NCBI GenBank assembly: GCA_964596165.1
Contig: CAZQTW010000001.1
Location: 62,001-126,000 of the forward strand
Reading direction: 5' to 3'
DNA: 64,000 nt
From: CAYUQT01 sp964596165
GTDB taxonomy: Bacteria; Planctomycetota; Phycisphaerae; UBA1845; JAFGLZ01
The position numbers were made by a program, and so were the translations under genes. Positions 52,071 through 60,820 of this stretch are shown one piece after another (the stretch's first letter is position 1; each line of letters begins with the position of its first letter). The notes beneath the pieces were generated by a model, which did no database searches, was not told the DNA's origin, and was given only the letters and a program-made list of their open reading frames with translations.

Positions 52071-53156
52071 TCACTGCGAGCTCGTACCGAGCGTATCCAA
52101 CAAGAGCTCCAGGGCGTCCTGGAGGCCGAACGGAAAGACGTCCTCATACAGCGTCGCCACACCGAAGTCCTGTTCGACGAGAATCGTGTCGGCATACCCG
52201 GACGCATCCATCAGTTCACTCGCGTCGGCCGTGTGCTCCAGGCCCAGCAGGTGGCCCAATTCGTGCGCGGCGACGTTGCCGATGCTCGTAATAATCGCAT
52301 CGGTCGTCGGCACGGTGCTGAATGGATCGGTCCATCGATTGGTAAAGATGATGGCCTTGTCCGTGTGATCCTGATTGTAGTGATCCACCTGCTGTGCGAT
52401 GCCGAAAACATCGGTGCTGCGGCCGCCAAAGACGAGCGTGCTGTACTCCCCGGACGACGGGAGATTGGCGTCCCCGGACAGGTAGAAGTCGATGTCGTAT
52501 CCGGCGTATCGCTCCTCGAGGACTTGCCGAATATCCTCCTCGACCGACGCCTCCTGGCCCCGGAGCCTCGAGTCGACGCCGCCGGCGCTGAACGCCGGAA
52601 TCACGTATGTCCGATCGCCCGGAATCGACACGACGGCGCCGTCGAAGTCGAGCAGGACATCCTGGTGTTCTTGCACCGGGACGGCGTTGTCGCGCGTCAC
52701 GGAGACGTTCAATTGGTAGGCGCCGCTGCTCGGATTGTATCCGCTGTCGGCAATCGCGATGTAACAATGATTGGAGGCATGCCGAACCGTGTGGTCGATG
52801 AAGCTACTGTAGTCGCCGGCGACGTAGTCCCTGTCGTCATTATAGTTGATCAGCTCACCGTCGGCATTGAAGAGTGCGGCCACGGGATCCAAGGAAGACC
52901 CGCCGGTTGCCGTCACCGTCACCACCAGCCGGTCGCCCGGCTCGACCGGGCCGATATCGAATACATCGACATCGTCCGCGGAACCGATGGATCCGGAGTA
53001 GCCGGCGCGACCCACGCTGCTGAGTTTGAGGGACAGGGAGCTGGAAAAGGAATCACCGGGAGTCGGCGTCGTGGTGGTGGGAATGCACCCCGAGCCGGCA
53101 AGGGTAACGACGTTCAATCCCAGGGCAACGATCAACACTCGGCGTTCCACCGACAT
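52071..53156 (-). CDS. Metzincin-type zinc metalloprotease lipoprotein with PPC-like domain
   Basis: A 361-residue lipoprotein. The signal ends TLAGSGC. Residues about 45-170 form a PPC-like beta domain (DVDVFDIGPVEPGDRLVVTVTATGG). The protease domain has AAHELGHLLGLEH (HExxHxxGxxH) and a Met-turn SELMDAS, both metzincin hallmarks, preceded by AIIFTNRW. GAGGAG is 1 base before the ATG and 7 before a GTG two codons later (53150), so translation may begin at the GTG. It would cleave extracellular proteins or process surface proteins. Confidence 0.88.
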   Translation of the reverse strand: MSVERRVLIVALGLNVVTLAGSGCIPTTTTPTPGDSFSSSLSLKLSSVGRAGYSGSIGSADDVDVFDIGPVEPGDRLVVTVTATGGSSLDPVAALFNADGELINYNDDRDYVAGDYSSFIDHTVRHASNHCYIAIADSGYNPSSGAYQLNVSVTRDNAVPVQEHQDVLLDFDGAVVSIPGDRTYVIPAFSAGGVDSRLRGQEASVEEDIRQVLEERYAGYDIDFYLSGDANLPSSGEYSTLVFGGRSTDVFGIAQQVDHYNQDHTDKAIIFTNRWTDPFSTVPTTDAIITSIGNVAAHELGHLLGLEHTADASELMDASGYADTILVEQDFGVATLYEDVFPFGLQDALELLLDTLGTSSQ

Positions 53157-53256
53157 ACTCCTCAAGAGCCGGCTCCGGCAAGCCGCGTTCAGTGCCTTCG
53201 CCTGAGCCGAACGGCGTCTCCCCGGCAAGTGTCACTCCGACCTACCGCGTGGTTTG

Positions 53257-54027
53257 CTACCTCGGAGGTCCCGGTGGCGGACCCGGCGGTCGGATGCCTC
53301 GTTCGGCCATGCGTTTTCCCATCGCCCTCATGTAGGCCTCGTTCTTCGCCCGCCGGTCCGCGGGCATCCTGGCCATTCTCGCCATCATCTGCCCGGGGCC
53401 ACCCGGAGGCGGTCCGCCTCGTCCGCCTTGTCCGGGCAAACCGGGGGAACCGCTGCCCGACCCGACCGAGCCCGAAGGACCACCGCCCGGACCGGGCGAT
53501 CCGGGCTCGCTTCGCCGGCCACTTGGCGGTGGTCCTTCGGGGCCGCCGGGGCCCCCTGGACCGCCGGCCATCCCTCGCCGTTTCTCCATCTCATCGATCT
53601 TCTTGTCGAGAAAGGCCGTCCGTTCGGCCGGAGGCAGCTTGTGGAAGGCATCCACCTCGCGATTCATCCGTTCCTGCATCACGGCGTGCATGTTCTCAAA
53701 GAGGCGCCGCCGCGTCTGTTCGTCCGCACCCTCCACCAGCTTGCGGATACCGTCGCCCCCCTTCTCGGCCATCGTCTCCCTGCGCTGCTCGAGCCATGCG
53801 ATCCGCTCATCCACGGGAAGCTTGCCGAATCCCTCGCTGGCGACGAAAGACAGGGCCTCTTCGTCAGTGGCCGTGGCCGCCGGCGGCGGCGTGGGTACCC
53901 GTTCGCGCCGGAGATAGTACGCGGCTGCACCCAACCCGCCCAGGCCGGCGACAAGGCCCAGACCAATTGCGGCGATCTTCACGCCCCGTCGCGTCAGGAC
54001 ATCGAAAAGGAGTCCGTGTACGGCCAT
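53257..54027 (-). CDS. Single-helix membrane protein with LPxxxR repeats and Gly/Pro-rich segment
   Basis: A 256-residue protein of unknown function with one membrane helix (GVKIAAIGLGLVAGLGGLGAAAYYL). The region 65-150 has repeated motifs of the kind KLPVDERIAWLEQRR and KLPPAERTAFLDKKIDEME, a pattern also seen in Spy/LTXXQ-like proteins, followed by a Gly/Pro/Ser-rich stretch (150-215) and a third RMPADRRAKNEAYM. AAGG is about 10 bases before the ATG. It lies 60 bases downstream of the pseudopilin gene on the same strand. Confidence 0.7.
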   Translation of the reverse strand: MAVHGLLFDVLTRRGVKIAAIGLGLVAGLGGLGAAAYYLRRERVPTPPPAATATDEEALSFVASEGFGKLPVDERIAWLEQRRETMAEKGGDGIRKLVEGADEQTRRRLFENMHAVMQERMNREVDAFHKLPPAERTAFLDKKIDEMEKRRGMAGGPGGPGGPEGPPPSGRRSEPGSPGPGGGPSGSVGSGSGSPGLPGQGGRGGPPPGGPGQMMARMARMPADRRAKNEAYMRAMGKRMAERGIRPPGPPPGPPR

Positions 54028-54087
54028 CGAGTCACACCTTCATAGATCGGCGATTCCCATTCCTGATCAGTCCCAATCAAGAACGTT

Positions 54088-54795
54088 CTAGTTCTTGCCC
54101 CACGGAGCGTTCGGATCCACTTCAAACGGAAAGTGCCGTTGCTCCTCGACGTGGAAGTCCGCGTAAAGCGTGTGACGGATTTCCTGCATTCCCCTCTTAC
54201 CATGAAAGGAATCGTATTCTGTTAAGAGGAACAGATCCGATGTCTTGTCGAGCCACGGATGGAAGCGCACGGGGGGAGCAGGCGTAATCTTGACGATCGT
54301 ATCACCCACGTTGACGCTCCCCGACGACCCGCCCGACCAGTTCGCCCGGTCCATCACCATCGAAGGCAGGTGATTGTATTCATAGGACGTCTTTTCCGTC
54401 TCCCAATAGCTCCGACCCAGCGTATTGGGATCTTCCGTATCGCGCGCGGTCTTGCCCGGCTGATCGGACGGACAATGAAACAGCTCCGGCAACCGAGCAT
54501 ACGGTTGAAGGAACTGCGTAATCGGCGGTCGAAAGTCATTGGGATCGGCGACCAACGCCTCGATCGAGGGCATTTGCGAGGCGGCGGGAAGCATGTCGCC
54601 GTTGTCATGCAAGTATTGCTGGAAGGCCTGTCCCAATTGGTGGAGGTTGGCCAAACACGCCGCCCGACGAGCGTTCTCCTTCGCTTTGTTCAGGCTGGGA
54701 AGCAAGATGCTGATCAACAGGGCGATGATGGCCACGACGACCAGCAACTCGATGAGCGTAAAGGCATGATCATAACGGCGCGACACCGACATCAT
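54088..54795 (-). CDS. Type II secretion pseudopilin-like protein
   Basis: A 235-residue protein with a prepilin signal HAFTLIELLVVVAIIALLISILLPSL (here split: class III leader ending AF-TLIELL) and a C-terminal domain with FHCPSDQPG and the ending TLYADFHVEEQRHF, as in the planctomycete DUF1559-type pseudopilins. The start is taken at MMSVSRRYDH with GGGAG 6 bases upstream; the longer frame adds 31 residues without a ribosome site. These proteins are found in many copies in planctomycetes; the role in secretion is not settled. Confidence 0.85.
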   Translation of the reverse strand: MMSVSRRYDHAFTLIELLVVVAIIALLISILLPSLNKAKENARRAACLANLHQLGQAFQQYLHDNGDMLPAASQMPSIEALVADPNDFRPPITQFLQPYARLPELFHCPSDQPGKTARDTEDPNTLGRSYWETEKTSYEYNHLPSMVMDRANWSGGSSGSVNVGDTIVKITPAPPVRFHPWLDKTSDLFLLTEYDSFHGKRGMQEIRHTLYADFHVEEQRHFPFEVDPNAPWGKN

Positions 54796-54891
54796 TCCGC
54801 TCCCAACAGAACCCGCATTCGGCGCTCGAGCCGCCCTGCAAGGATCGTCGCTTCTTTGAAGATCCCCTGACGAGCGTCGTCGCACCACACA

Positions 54892-55059
54892 CTACGCCGC
54901 ATAGGATTCAAGCACGCTCAGCAAAACCTCCAACGCAATGTTCACCACGTATGACACGGTCGTGTCGTCGATCGTACAGCTCCCGATCTGCAGAAACGTC
55001 ATTCCGACCGCAATCGCCGACAGCTTGCTCACCCAGCGGTGAGAGAAACGTCGTCTCAT
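54892..55059 (-). CDS. 55-residue small lipoprotein upstream of the pseudopilin gene
   Basis: A short ORF below usual gene-calling limits. It starts MRRRFSHRWVSKLSAIAVG, has a hydrophobic core and lipobox IGSC, and ends VLESYAA; the mature part after the Cys is about 30 residues, mostly helical (VVNIALEVLLSVLES). AAGGAG lies exactly 8 bases before the ATG. It is 96 bases upstream of the pseudopilin start, same strand, so it may be co-transcribed. No family recognised. Confidence 0.65.
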   Translation of the reverse strand: MRRRFSHRWVSKLSAIAVGMTFLQIGSCTIDDTTVSYVVNIALEVLLSVLESYAA

Positions 55060-55683
55060 ATGAGCCACTCCTTGTGAACCAGACTGTATTCCCTATCGCG
55101 CCGATCACCGTCACGTCGTGTCCGGATCGGTCAGCTTCATGACATAGATCGGCACACCTGTCCGTTGGCCATCTGGATTTCCCTCCGTCGCCGCCATCCG
55201 TTGTTCCGAGACCAAGCTCCACTCGGCTCGCACGGGGCTTCGCGTCGGCCCGCAATCCCTCGTCGAGGCAGAGTCTGTCCGTCGGATAGGCGAGGCCAAC
55301 CCGATGAGGGCCCTGCTGCACGATGGAACGGCGGGATGCGGCGCGGGCTGTCGCCGGCGCCTCGCGCATCACGTGCTTCGGCTCGTGCCGCGGTCGTGAA
55401 ACCTCATCCCGCGCAAGAGTGGCGGGAGCGGGACAGGCCCCTTGCATATTGCGCGCGGCGCCGGAACGAGATGAAGCCCCGCAGCGAATACTCCCTGGGA
55501 AAGCAACGGCCAAGGAGCCTGTCCCTTCCTGGGTTGGAGTCGTTCTGTCTTTGAACACAACCATTCGATTGGCCACTCCTCAAGGAGAGAGGTCAGCGGC
55601 TGGGCAAGCCGCTGACTTCTCTGGGGGCAATTCACCCCCGTCCGGGAACGCCGGCGAATAAACGCAATCGCTTCGATTCCCGA
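55060..55683. other. 624-base stretch with no supported gene but an inverted repeat
   Basis: A minus-strand frame of 222 codons and two plus-strand frames occur here but lack ribosome sites and domain-like sequence. The inverted repeat at 55430-55525 is the only clear structure. Direct homology to a known family is not visible. Confidence 0.45.
55430..55525. repeat. REP-like inverted repeat pair
   Basis: GGGACAGGCCCCTTG (55430-55444) and CAAGGAGCCTGTCCC (55511-55525) are complementary with one mismatch, 66 bases apart. This arrangement of two inverted extragenic sequences is typical of REP/BIME elements mobilised by RayT proteins, remnants of which lie at 46.9-51.2 kb. Confidence 0.6.
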
Positions 55684-56550
55684 TCAAGGGTGAGGGGGAG
55701 GTCCCTTTCGCCCTCCGTGAGGTCCCGGCCCCGGTCCTGCCGCTTTCATCTCATCCACAATCGCCCGTTGTTCCTCCGTCAGGATCGCAAGGAACGCTTC
55801 TGTTGCCTGTTCCTTTCGATCGCTGACGGCGGTCTGAAGCTCATCGAGAATCGCCTGAATCTCGGTCTTCTGTTCATCGGTCAGGTTCAGCGAGTCGTCA
55901 AGGAAGGGGCACGGAGGGGGCGGTCCATGATGCCGAGGGGGACGCATCCCGTCGCTCGAGAGGTTCGGTTCCCGTTCATCCAGCAACGCAAGTTGTTCCT
56001 CCGTCAGGAGCGCGCGGATCCGGTCGTTCGCATCTTGGAAGAGGGCATCGATGTCCTCTCGGGCGTCGGCGAAGATCTGATTGGCTTCCGTTTGTTGCTC
56101 ATCCGTCAGATCCAACGAGGGCCGTTGCTCCATGCCCATGCAAGGGCCGTGAGGACCGCCGAACGGAGGCATTGCTCCGAACCCCATTCGTGGCCCCACG
56201 TCACCGATGATCTCGCGAAGAGCCTCCAAGAACGCCTGTTCCGTAATCTCCCCTGCTTCGAGTTGGGCTTGTAATGATTCGATCTCCGCGAGGTCGTCGT
56301 CCGTCAAAGCATCGGCCGTACGAAAGCTGTTGGCATCTGCTGAAAACGTCGACACGAGTTGCTGAACCAGGGAGGCCAGGTCTCCCACTGTGACCTGGTT
56401 GAGGAGTTCGCCGAGCGTCGTATTGGCGTCGATCGACGACATCAAGCCCGCCAGCGTGGAGGCACTCGACAAGACGCCGCATCCGCCGGCGAATGCGACC
56501 ATGGAAACTGCCGTGACAGCTCCAACCAACGTGAAACGTGTCCGAGACAT
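55684..56550 (-). CDS. Spy/CpxP-like LTXXQ lipoprotein
   Basis: A 288-residue lipoprotein. Signal MSRTRFTLVGAVTAVSMVAFAGGC with a Cys for lipidation. Two Spy-type modules contain LTDEQQTEANQIF and LTDEQKTEIQAIL, then ALLTEEQLALLDER and AILTEEQRAIVDEM, the LTxxQ motifs of CpxP/Spy chaperones, with His/Pro-rich linkers (MRPPRHHGPPPPCP). GGAGG lies 7 bases before the ATG. It follows the histidine kinase by 356 bases and the two-component genes lie just upstream, as CpxP does with CpxRA. Likely a periplasmic chaperone or sensor of envelope stress or metals. Confidence 0.85.
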   Translation of the reverse strand: MSRTRFTLVGAVTAVSMVAFAGGCGVLSSASTLAGLMSSIDANTTLGELLNQVTVGDLASLVQQLVSTFSADANSFRTADALTDDDLAEIESLQAQLEAGEITEQAFLEALREIIGDVGPRMGFGAMPPFGGPHGPCMGMEQRPSLDLTDEQQTEANQIFADAREDIDALFQDANDRIRALLTEEQLALLDEREPNLSSDGMRPPRHHGPPPPCPFLDDSLNLTDEQKTEIQAILDELQTAVSDRKEQATEAFLAILTEEQRAIVDEMKAAGPGPGPHGGRKGPPPHP

Positions 56551-56906
56551 ACGTGGACCTCCATTTCTGTCAGCCAACGTGTTCACCGCCCCGCCCAGCC
56601 CATCGTTGGGCCGGGCGCCAATTGCCGGTCCGTCCGCCTCACCCTCGCCCGTTTCCCATGTATCCGCCTCCGTCACATGAGCACCTTCCTTCGTGTGGCC
56701 TTGGAAAGCCCCTCTTCGGCCAAGCCACCTGCCGATCGATCAAACCCTGTTCATGCTAGGAATGTGAACATGAAACGAAGATGAAATCGACGTGTTCTTC
56801 GTATTCCCGGCTTTCTCAAAGAGGGAATGGACGGAGCGAAACCTCGTCTTTGCTCGGCATCCTGATGACCGAGGGGATTGGGTCTCGGCAGATTAACATG
56901 CCGGAC
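56551..56906 (-). other. 356-base gap between the kinase and the CpxP-like gene
   Basis: No gene seen. A hairpin at 56592-56617 (CGCCCAGCCCA with TGGGCCGGGCG, one mismatch) lies in the leader of the CpxP-like gene, 42 bases upstream of its ATG. It could be a terminator of the kinase operon or a leader control. Confidence 0.4.
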
Positions 56907-58694
56907 CTAGGATTCCGCAGAATTGAACGTGAGCGTCAAGACAAAGCGGCGGTCCTGGCTCACGCCGGCCTCGGCCCTGCCGCCTAGGACCTCCATCACG
57001 TGTCGAACGAGGGTCAGGCCCAGTCCGCAATGGAGGCCGGTTCCGCTGCGAGCAGCATCGGCCCGCCAGAAACGATCGAAGACCTTGGCGGCCTCCGCCT
57101 CGCTCAGTTCGCAGCCGGTATTTGAAATACTGAGGCGGCAGCGCGTTCCGACATATTCGACCGCGGCGGTAATCCGGCCGCCATCGGGCGTGTAGGCGGC
57201 GGCATTGAACAGCACGTTCGACAAGGCCACCTCCACGAGTCTCAGATCGGCCGAGACAATCACGTCGGGAGGACAGCGGTCTTCAAACGTGATGCCACGA
57301 GACTCAGCCCCCTTGCGAACCTGTTCCCAGTGCCGGGCCAACAGGGGTTTGAGGGCCACCGGCTCGAGTTCCGGCTTCGTCTGTCCGCCTTCCAGACGTG
57401 CCAGCACAAGGAGCTTCTCTATCAGTGCCTGGAGGGTCCTGGCCGTATCCAACGCATCGCCTAGTGCCTGGCGATACTCCTCCGGATCTCGCAAACGGCT
57501 CAGCGTGACCTCCGCAATCGCACGGATCTCGGCGACGGGGGTGCGCAGTTCGTGAGCGACATCGGCCGTAAGGGTTCGCTCACGGTCAAAGGCCTGGTCC
57601 AGACGTCCCAGCAATCCGTTGAGTTGACTGACGAGGGGTTCGATTTCTCGGGGAACGCCGTGATCCGGAATCCGCTGCTTGAGCCCCTTTTCGTCCATCG
57701 CCGCAAGCTTGCGGGCGACCCCAGCAAGCGGACGCAGGCCTCGGCTCACAACCAGCCATGCAACGCCTCCCGATATGGTAAGTGTGGCCAAGCCGGTCGC
57801 GGCCAGGAGTGCCGCAAGAAAACTCAACTGCTTCTCCATCTCCGTCGTACTCGCGGCGACCACGGCGGTCAGTTCCGTCGGAGAATGCCGACGGGGTCCG
57901 TGATCCGGACCCGACAACTGAAACCTCAGCCCAACCGCCCGTCCCGAAACGCCGCCGGGCAATGCGATCCTTTCAAAGAGCGGTTGCCCCGGCAAGGCAT
58001 TCAGTCGCCGCAGGTCCGCTCCGTTCAAGAGAGGGGAGCGAACCACGAACACCCCTTGCCCGAGCCCGTCCGGGACCCGCATGGGCCCACCATCCGGTGG
58101 TTTCGCCGGCGGACCGCCGCGATGCGGGCCCATCGGTCCTCCCGGTCCGGGAAAACCAATCCAAGGCGGGGTACGGTCGTCCGGCGATGGCCGTGTGTCA
58201 ACTGCCGCGGCGCCCCGTGACGTGGGACCCGCATCACCGTTCTGTCCCCACCCTGGTCGCCGCGAGGTCGATTCGCCCGGTGAACGGCCTGGAGGCGGAC
58301 CGTGCGGTTCATCCCAACCGAGAAGATGAGGTTTCGGCAAGAATCGATCATCATGGGACGGACGTGTGGCGCTTTCCTCGGTTCCTCCGAAGTTGGGGTC
58401 CGGCCACAACGGAGGCACGTGAATCGGCCTATCACTCCAAAACTGATAGAGGGCGCCCTGGCGGATCCGGCCCGCCGGCAGATTCGACAAGCCCAGCGAG
58501 TCGAAGAAGACCCCAAATGGGCTCGGACGAAAGAGCAACGCAAGCGCGTGGGCACTGCTCAAGAGGGTCTCGTCAAACGCCCTGTAGAGTTGCCGTCGCT
58601 GAACGGTGTAGATGGTCACATCGGCCGCGATCAGCAGCACCGACATCCCCAAGAACATCCCGACGATCAGCCTGGACCGCAGCGACCGTGTCAT
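56907..58694 (-). CDS. Sensor histidine kinase with Pro/Gly-rich periplasmic domain
   Basis: A 595-residue kinase. A membrane helix at 9-30, a periplasmic domain 31-288 that is very Pro/Gly-rich at 115-210 (GFPGPGGPMGPHRGG), and a second helix 290-316. Then HAMP (RGLRPLAGVARKL) and HisKA with phospho-His381 in DVAHELRTP, N-box VLFNAAAYTPDGG and G boxes (FDRFWRADAARSGTG and GLGLTLVRHV). The start overlaps the response regulator stop (ATGA), so they are coupled. The periplasmic part does not match CpxA closely; a Cpx-like role is inferred from the LTxxQ lipoprotein next door. Confidence 0.92.
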   Translation of the reverse strand: MTRSLRSRLIVGMFLGMSVLLIAADVTIYTVQRRQLYRAFDETLLSSAHALALLFRPSPFGVFFDSLGLSNLPAGRIRQGALYQFWSDRPIHVPPLWPDPNFGGTEESATRPSHDDRFLPKPHLLGWDEPHGPPPGRSPGESTSRRPGWGQNGDAGPTSRGAAAVDTRPSPDDRTPPWIGFPGPGGPMGPHRGGPPAKPPDGGPMRVPDGLGQGVFVVRSPLLNGADLRRLNALPGQPLFERIALPGGVSGRAVGLRFQLSGPDHGPRRHSPTELTAVVAASTTEMEKQLSFLAALLAATGLATLTISGGVAWLVVSRGLRPLAGVARKLAAMDEKGLKQRIPDHGVPREIEPLVSQLNGLLGRLDQAFDRERTLTADVAHELRTPVAEIRAIAEVTLSRLRDPEEYRQALGDALDTARTLQALIEKLLVLARLEGGQTKPELEPVALKPLLARHWEQVRKGAESRGITFEDRCPPDVIVSADLRLVEVALSNVLFNAAAYTPDGGRITAAVEYVGTRCRLSISNTGCELSEAEAAKVFDRFWRADAARSGTGLHCGLGLTLVRHVMEVLGGRAEAGVSQDRRFVLTLTFNSAES

Positions 58695-59365
58695 GTGTCG
58701 GCCCCCAGCACATAGCCGAGGCCGCGGCGCGTCCGTATCAAGCTCTTCTGTCCCGGCCGATCAAGCTTTCGCCGCAGGTTGGCGATGTACACGTCCACGA
58801 CGTTGCTCACCGTCTCCGACGCAAAGTCGTAGAGGTGCTCCCAGATCTCGGTTCGACTGACGGTTTGGCCCGCTCGTCTTGCCAGGTACTCCAGAAGCTT
58901 GTACTCCATCGCTCTCAGCTCAATCTCATCCTTGCCTCTCCACACGCGTCGTTCGGCCGTATTGATGCGAAGATCGTCGATGGTGATCACGGGGCTGTGC
59001 TTGCCGTAACCACGACGAACGAGGGCCCGTATGCGAGCCAGCAACTCCTCAAACGCAAACGGCTTGACGAGGTAGTCGTCGGCGCCGAGATCCAGGCCCT
59101 TGACGCGATCCGGGACGGTGTCCTTGGCCGTGAGGATGAGCACCTGGTCTTCCCGGCCCGCCTCCCTGAGCCTGCGCAAGATGCTGAGTCCGTCCATTCC
59201 GGGCAGCATCAGGTCGAGGATGATTACGTCGTAGGAGTTGCCCTCTGCGTACCAGAGCCCCTCTTTGCCGTCTGCCGCGGCATCAACCGCGAAGTCGGCC
59301 TCCTTCAGGCCTTTCTCCAGCCATTTGCGCATCCGTTCCTGATCTTCGATCACGAGCACACGCAT
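58691..59365 (-). CDS. OmpR-family response regulator
   Basis: A 224-residue regulator. Receiver domain: MRVLVIEDQERMRKW, phospho-Asp in YDVIILDLMLPGMDG (about residue 51), Thr/Lys switch residues LTAKDT and DYLVKPFAF. A winged-helix DNA-binding domain follows: EYLARRAGQTVSRTEIWEHLYD and VYIANLRRKLDRPG. The start is at MRVLVIED with AGGG 9 bases upstream, not the longer frame. The partner kinase overlaps it by 4 bases. Targets probably include the CpxP-like gene at 55684. Confidence 0.94.
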   Translation of the reverse strand: MRVLVIEDQERMRKWLEKGLKEADFAVDAAADGKEGLWYAEGNSYDVIILDLMLPGMDGLSILRRLREAGREDQVLILTAKDTVPDRVKGLDLGADDYLVKPFAFEELLARIRALVRRGYGKHSPVITIDDLRINTAERRVWRGKDEIELRAMEYKLLEYLARRAGQTVSRTEIWEHLYDFASETVSNVVDVYIANLRRKLDRPGQKSLIRTRRGLGYVLGADT

Positions 59366-59578
59366 GCCGACTATCCCTGCATGAAAGCGCTGCCGACACC
59401 ACAGGTGGCCCACAGGTGCCCCTCATGATAACCGAAATCCCGCCGCCAGCGTCCGACGGCAACCGGCGAGTCTCTGATGTGCCGGTTGCCGTCGAACAAC
59501 TCACATCCGTTCTCTCATCAGACAAGCCGGAGAACACGGGCGGAGGGATCACATCCCCTCGCAACCGGAGCAGGGTCC

Positions 59579-60622
59579 TTAGGGCATCGGACGAGCCTCA
59601 AACCCACCGGGATTGCCGGGGCCACCGGTCGGCGGTTCATACGGTGGAGGACCTCCAGGCCGGAGATGCGGTCCACGCGGCGGGCCAAACCGTCCCCGTC
59701 CGTCCTGTAAACGACACCACGGTCCCCACGGCGTCGGAGGACATTCAACCCCGCCGAAACCGCGTGGTCGGCCGGCTTGCGGACCGCCAGGCGGAGGACC
59801 CTCTGGTCGGACACATGCACTCTGTGACAGGCCGAAGCAGCCTCGACCCCACGGACACCCCCACCACGCTGCCCAAGGCATCGGTCGATCTCCGAAGCCA
59901 CCGGGCATGCGCGGTCCTCCGGGTTGCGCCCCGCACGGCAGCGGACCATCCGGCCAACCCTCTCTTTGATGCGGCGGACCCAACCGACTTCGAGCACTCT
60001 GCGGACCACACCACGGTCCCCACGGCATCGGACGGGTTTCACACTCACCGAGACTGTAAGGTCCGCCGTCTTGCGGACCACGCACACGTGGACTCTCCGA
60101 TCGCACGTACCCTCCCTGCGACGGATCAAACCGAACTCGATCGCCTTGGAACCCACAGCATGGGCATCGGAACATCGGACGACTCGCCGGTCTGCCGGTG
60201 TGCGGCGCACCGGCGGGTGTACCATCCCGCGATCCCACACCCGCCCGGGAACCGAACGTGAATCCGCCTTGCGCGACACCCCGCCGGGGAACGCAAGGTC
60301 CCGGGCCACCTTCCACCGGAGGAGGAGGTCCCTCGCGTCCGTCGAATCGAGACGGACTGCCTGATGCGCGGATTCCGGCGAGGAAACCACCGGGGGCCGG
60401 CTGGCTTGTCGGACGACGGTGTTGACCTGAATCCGCCACGACATCACACGAACCCGCCTCAGGCCGGCCTTCTCGATCGACCCGGTCGACCGGCTTTCCG
60501 GTCGGATAGGTTTCCCTATCCTGATCGCCTCGCGGCGCGGCATCCGCCCGAGTCGCGAGAGCCATTACCAGGAGTGCCGTTGGAAAGAACGTCACGGTTC
60601 CTGCAAAAGATGCGAGTTTCAT
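59579..60622 (-). CDS. Secreted Cys/Trp/Gly/Pro-rich repeat protein
   Basis: A 347-residue exported protein with signal MKLASFAGTVTFFPTALLVM, cut near TRADA. From about residue 150 it consists of four repeats of about 49 residues, with unit landmarks MPWGPWC, MPWAAWWGC and TPWGPWC, ending in GGPxx/GGFG blocks and (A/T)RPMP. AAGGAG lies 8 bases before the ATG. I know no family; the regular Trp-Cys landmarks suggest metal binding or a cross-linked matrix. It is 213 bases upstream of the response regulator on the same strand. The antisense strand is also open but looks like shadow. Confidence 0.7.
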   Translation of the reverse strand: MKLASFAGTVTFFPTALLVMALATRADAAPRGDQDRETYPTGKPVDRVDREGRPEAGSCDVVADSGQHRRPTSQPAPGGFLAGIRASGSPSRFDGREGPPPPVEGGPGPCVPRRGVAQGGFTFGSRAGVGSRDGTPAGAPHTGRPASRPMFRCPCCGFQGDRVRFDPSQGGYVRSESPRVRGPQDGGPYSLGECETRPMPWGPWCGPQSARSRLGPPHQREGWPDGPLPCGAQPGGPRMPGGFGDRPMPWAAWWGCPWGRGCFGLSQSACVRPEGPPPGGPQAGRPRGFGGVECPPTPWGPWCRLQDGRGRFGPPRGPHLRPGGPPPYEPPTGGPGNPGGFEARPMP

Positions 60623-60820
60623 GGACCTTTCTCCTTCGCCCCTCTTGGTGGGGGGCACAAACGAGGCCTGCCGCCGGACCTTCCATCAAGTCCGCCCTTA
60701 ACGATCGTCGCCTTGGCCGATCGAACTCACTCGATCATAGACACGTGAATGTGAAGTGAAGATGAAACCGACCGGCCGTCTTTGATTGTGTCGAATGCGA
60801 CCGCGGTTCTTGTCACGTTC

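Noticed and set aside
52011..54287. 758-codon open frame on the plus strand
   Set aside because: It is antisense to three well-supported minus-strand genes, lacks domains and reflects high GC at third positions.
54908..55576. 222-codon minus-strand frame
   Set aside because: It overlaps the small lipoprotein in another frame, lacks a ribosome site and has no recognisable content.
57782..59428. 548-codon open frame opposite the kinase and response regulator
   Set aside because: Arg/Pro-rich shadow of two certain genes; no ribosome site or motif.
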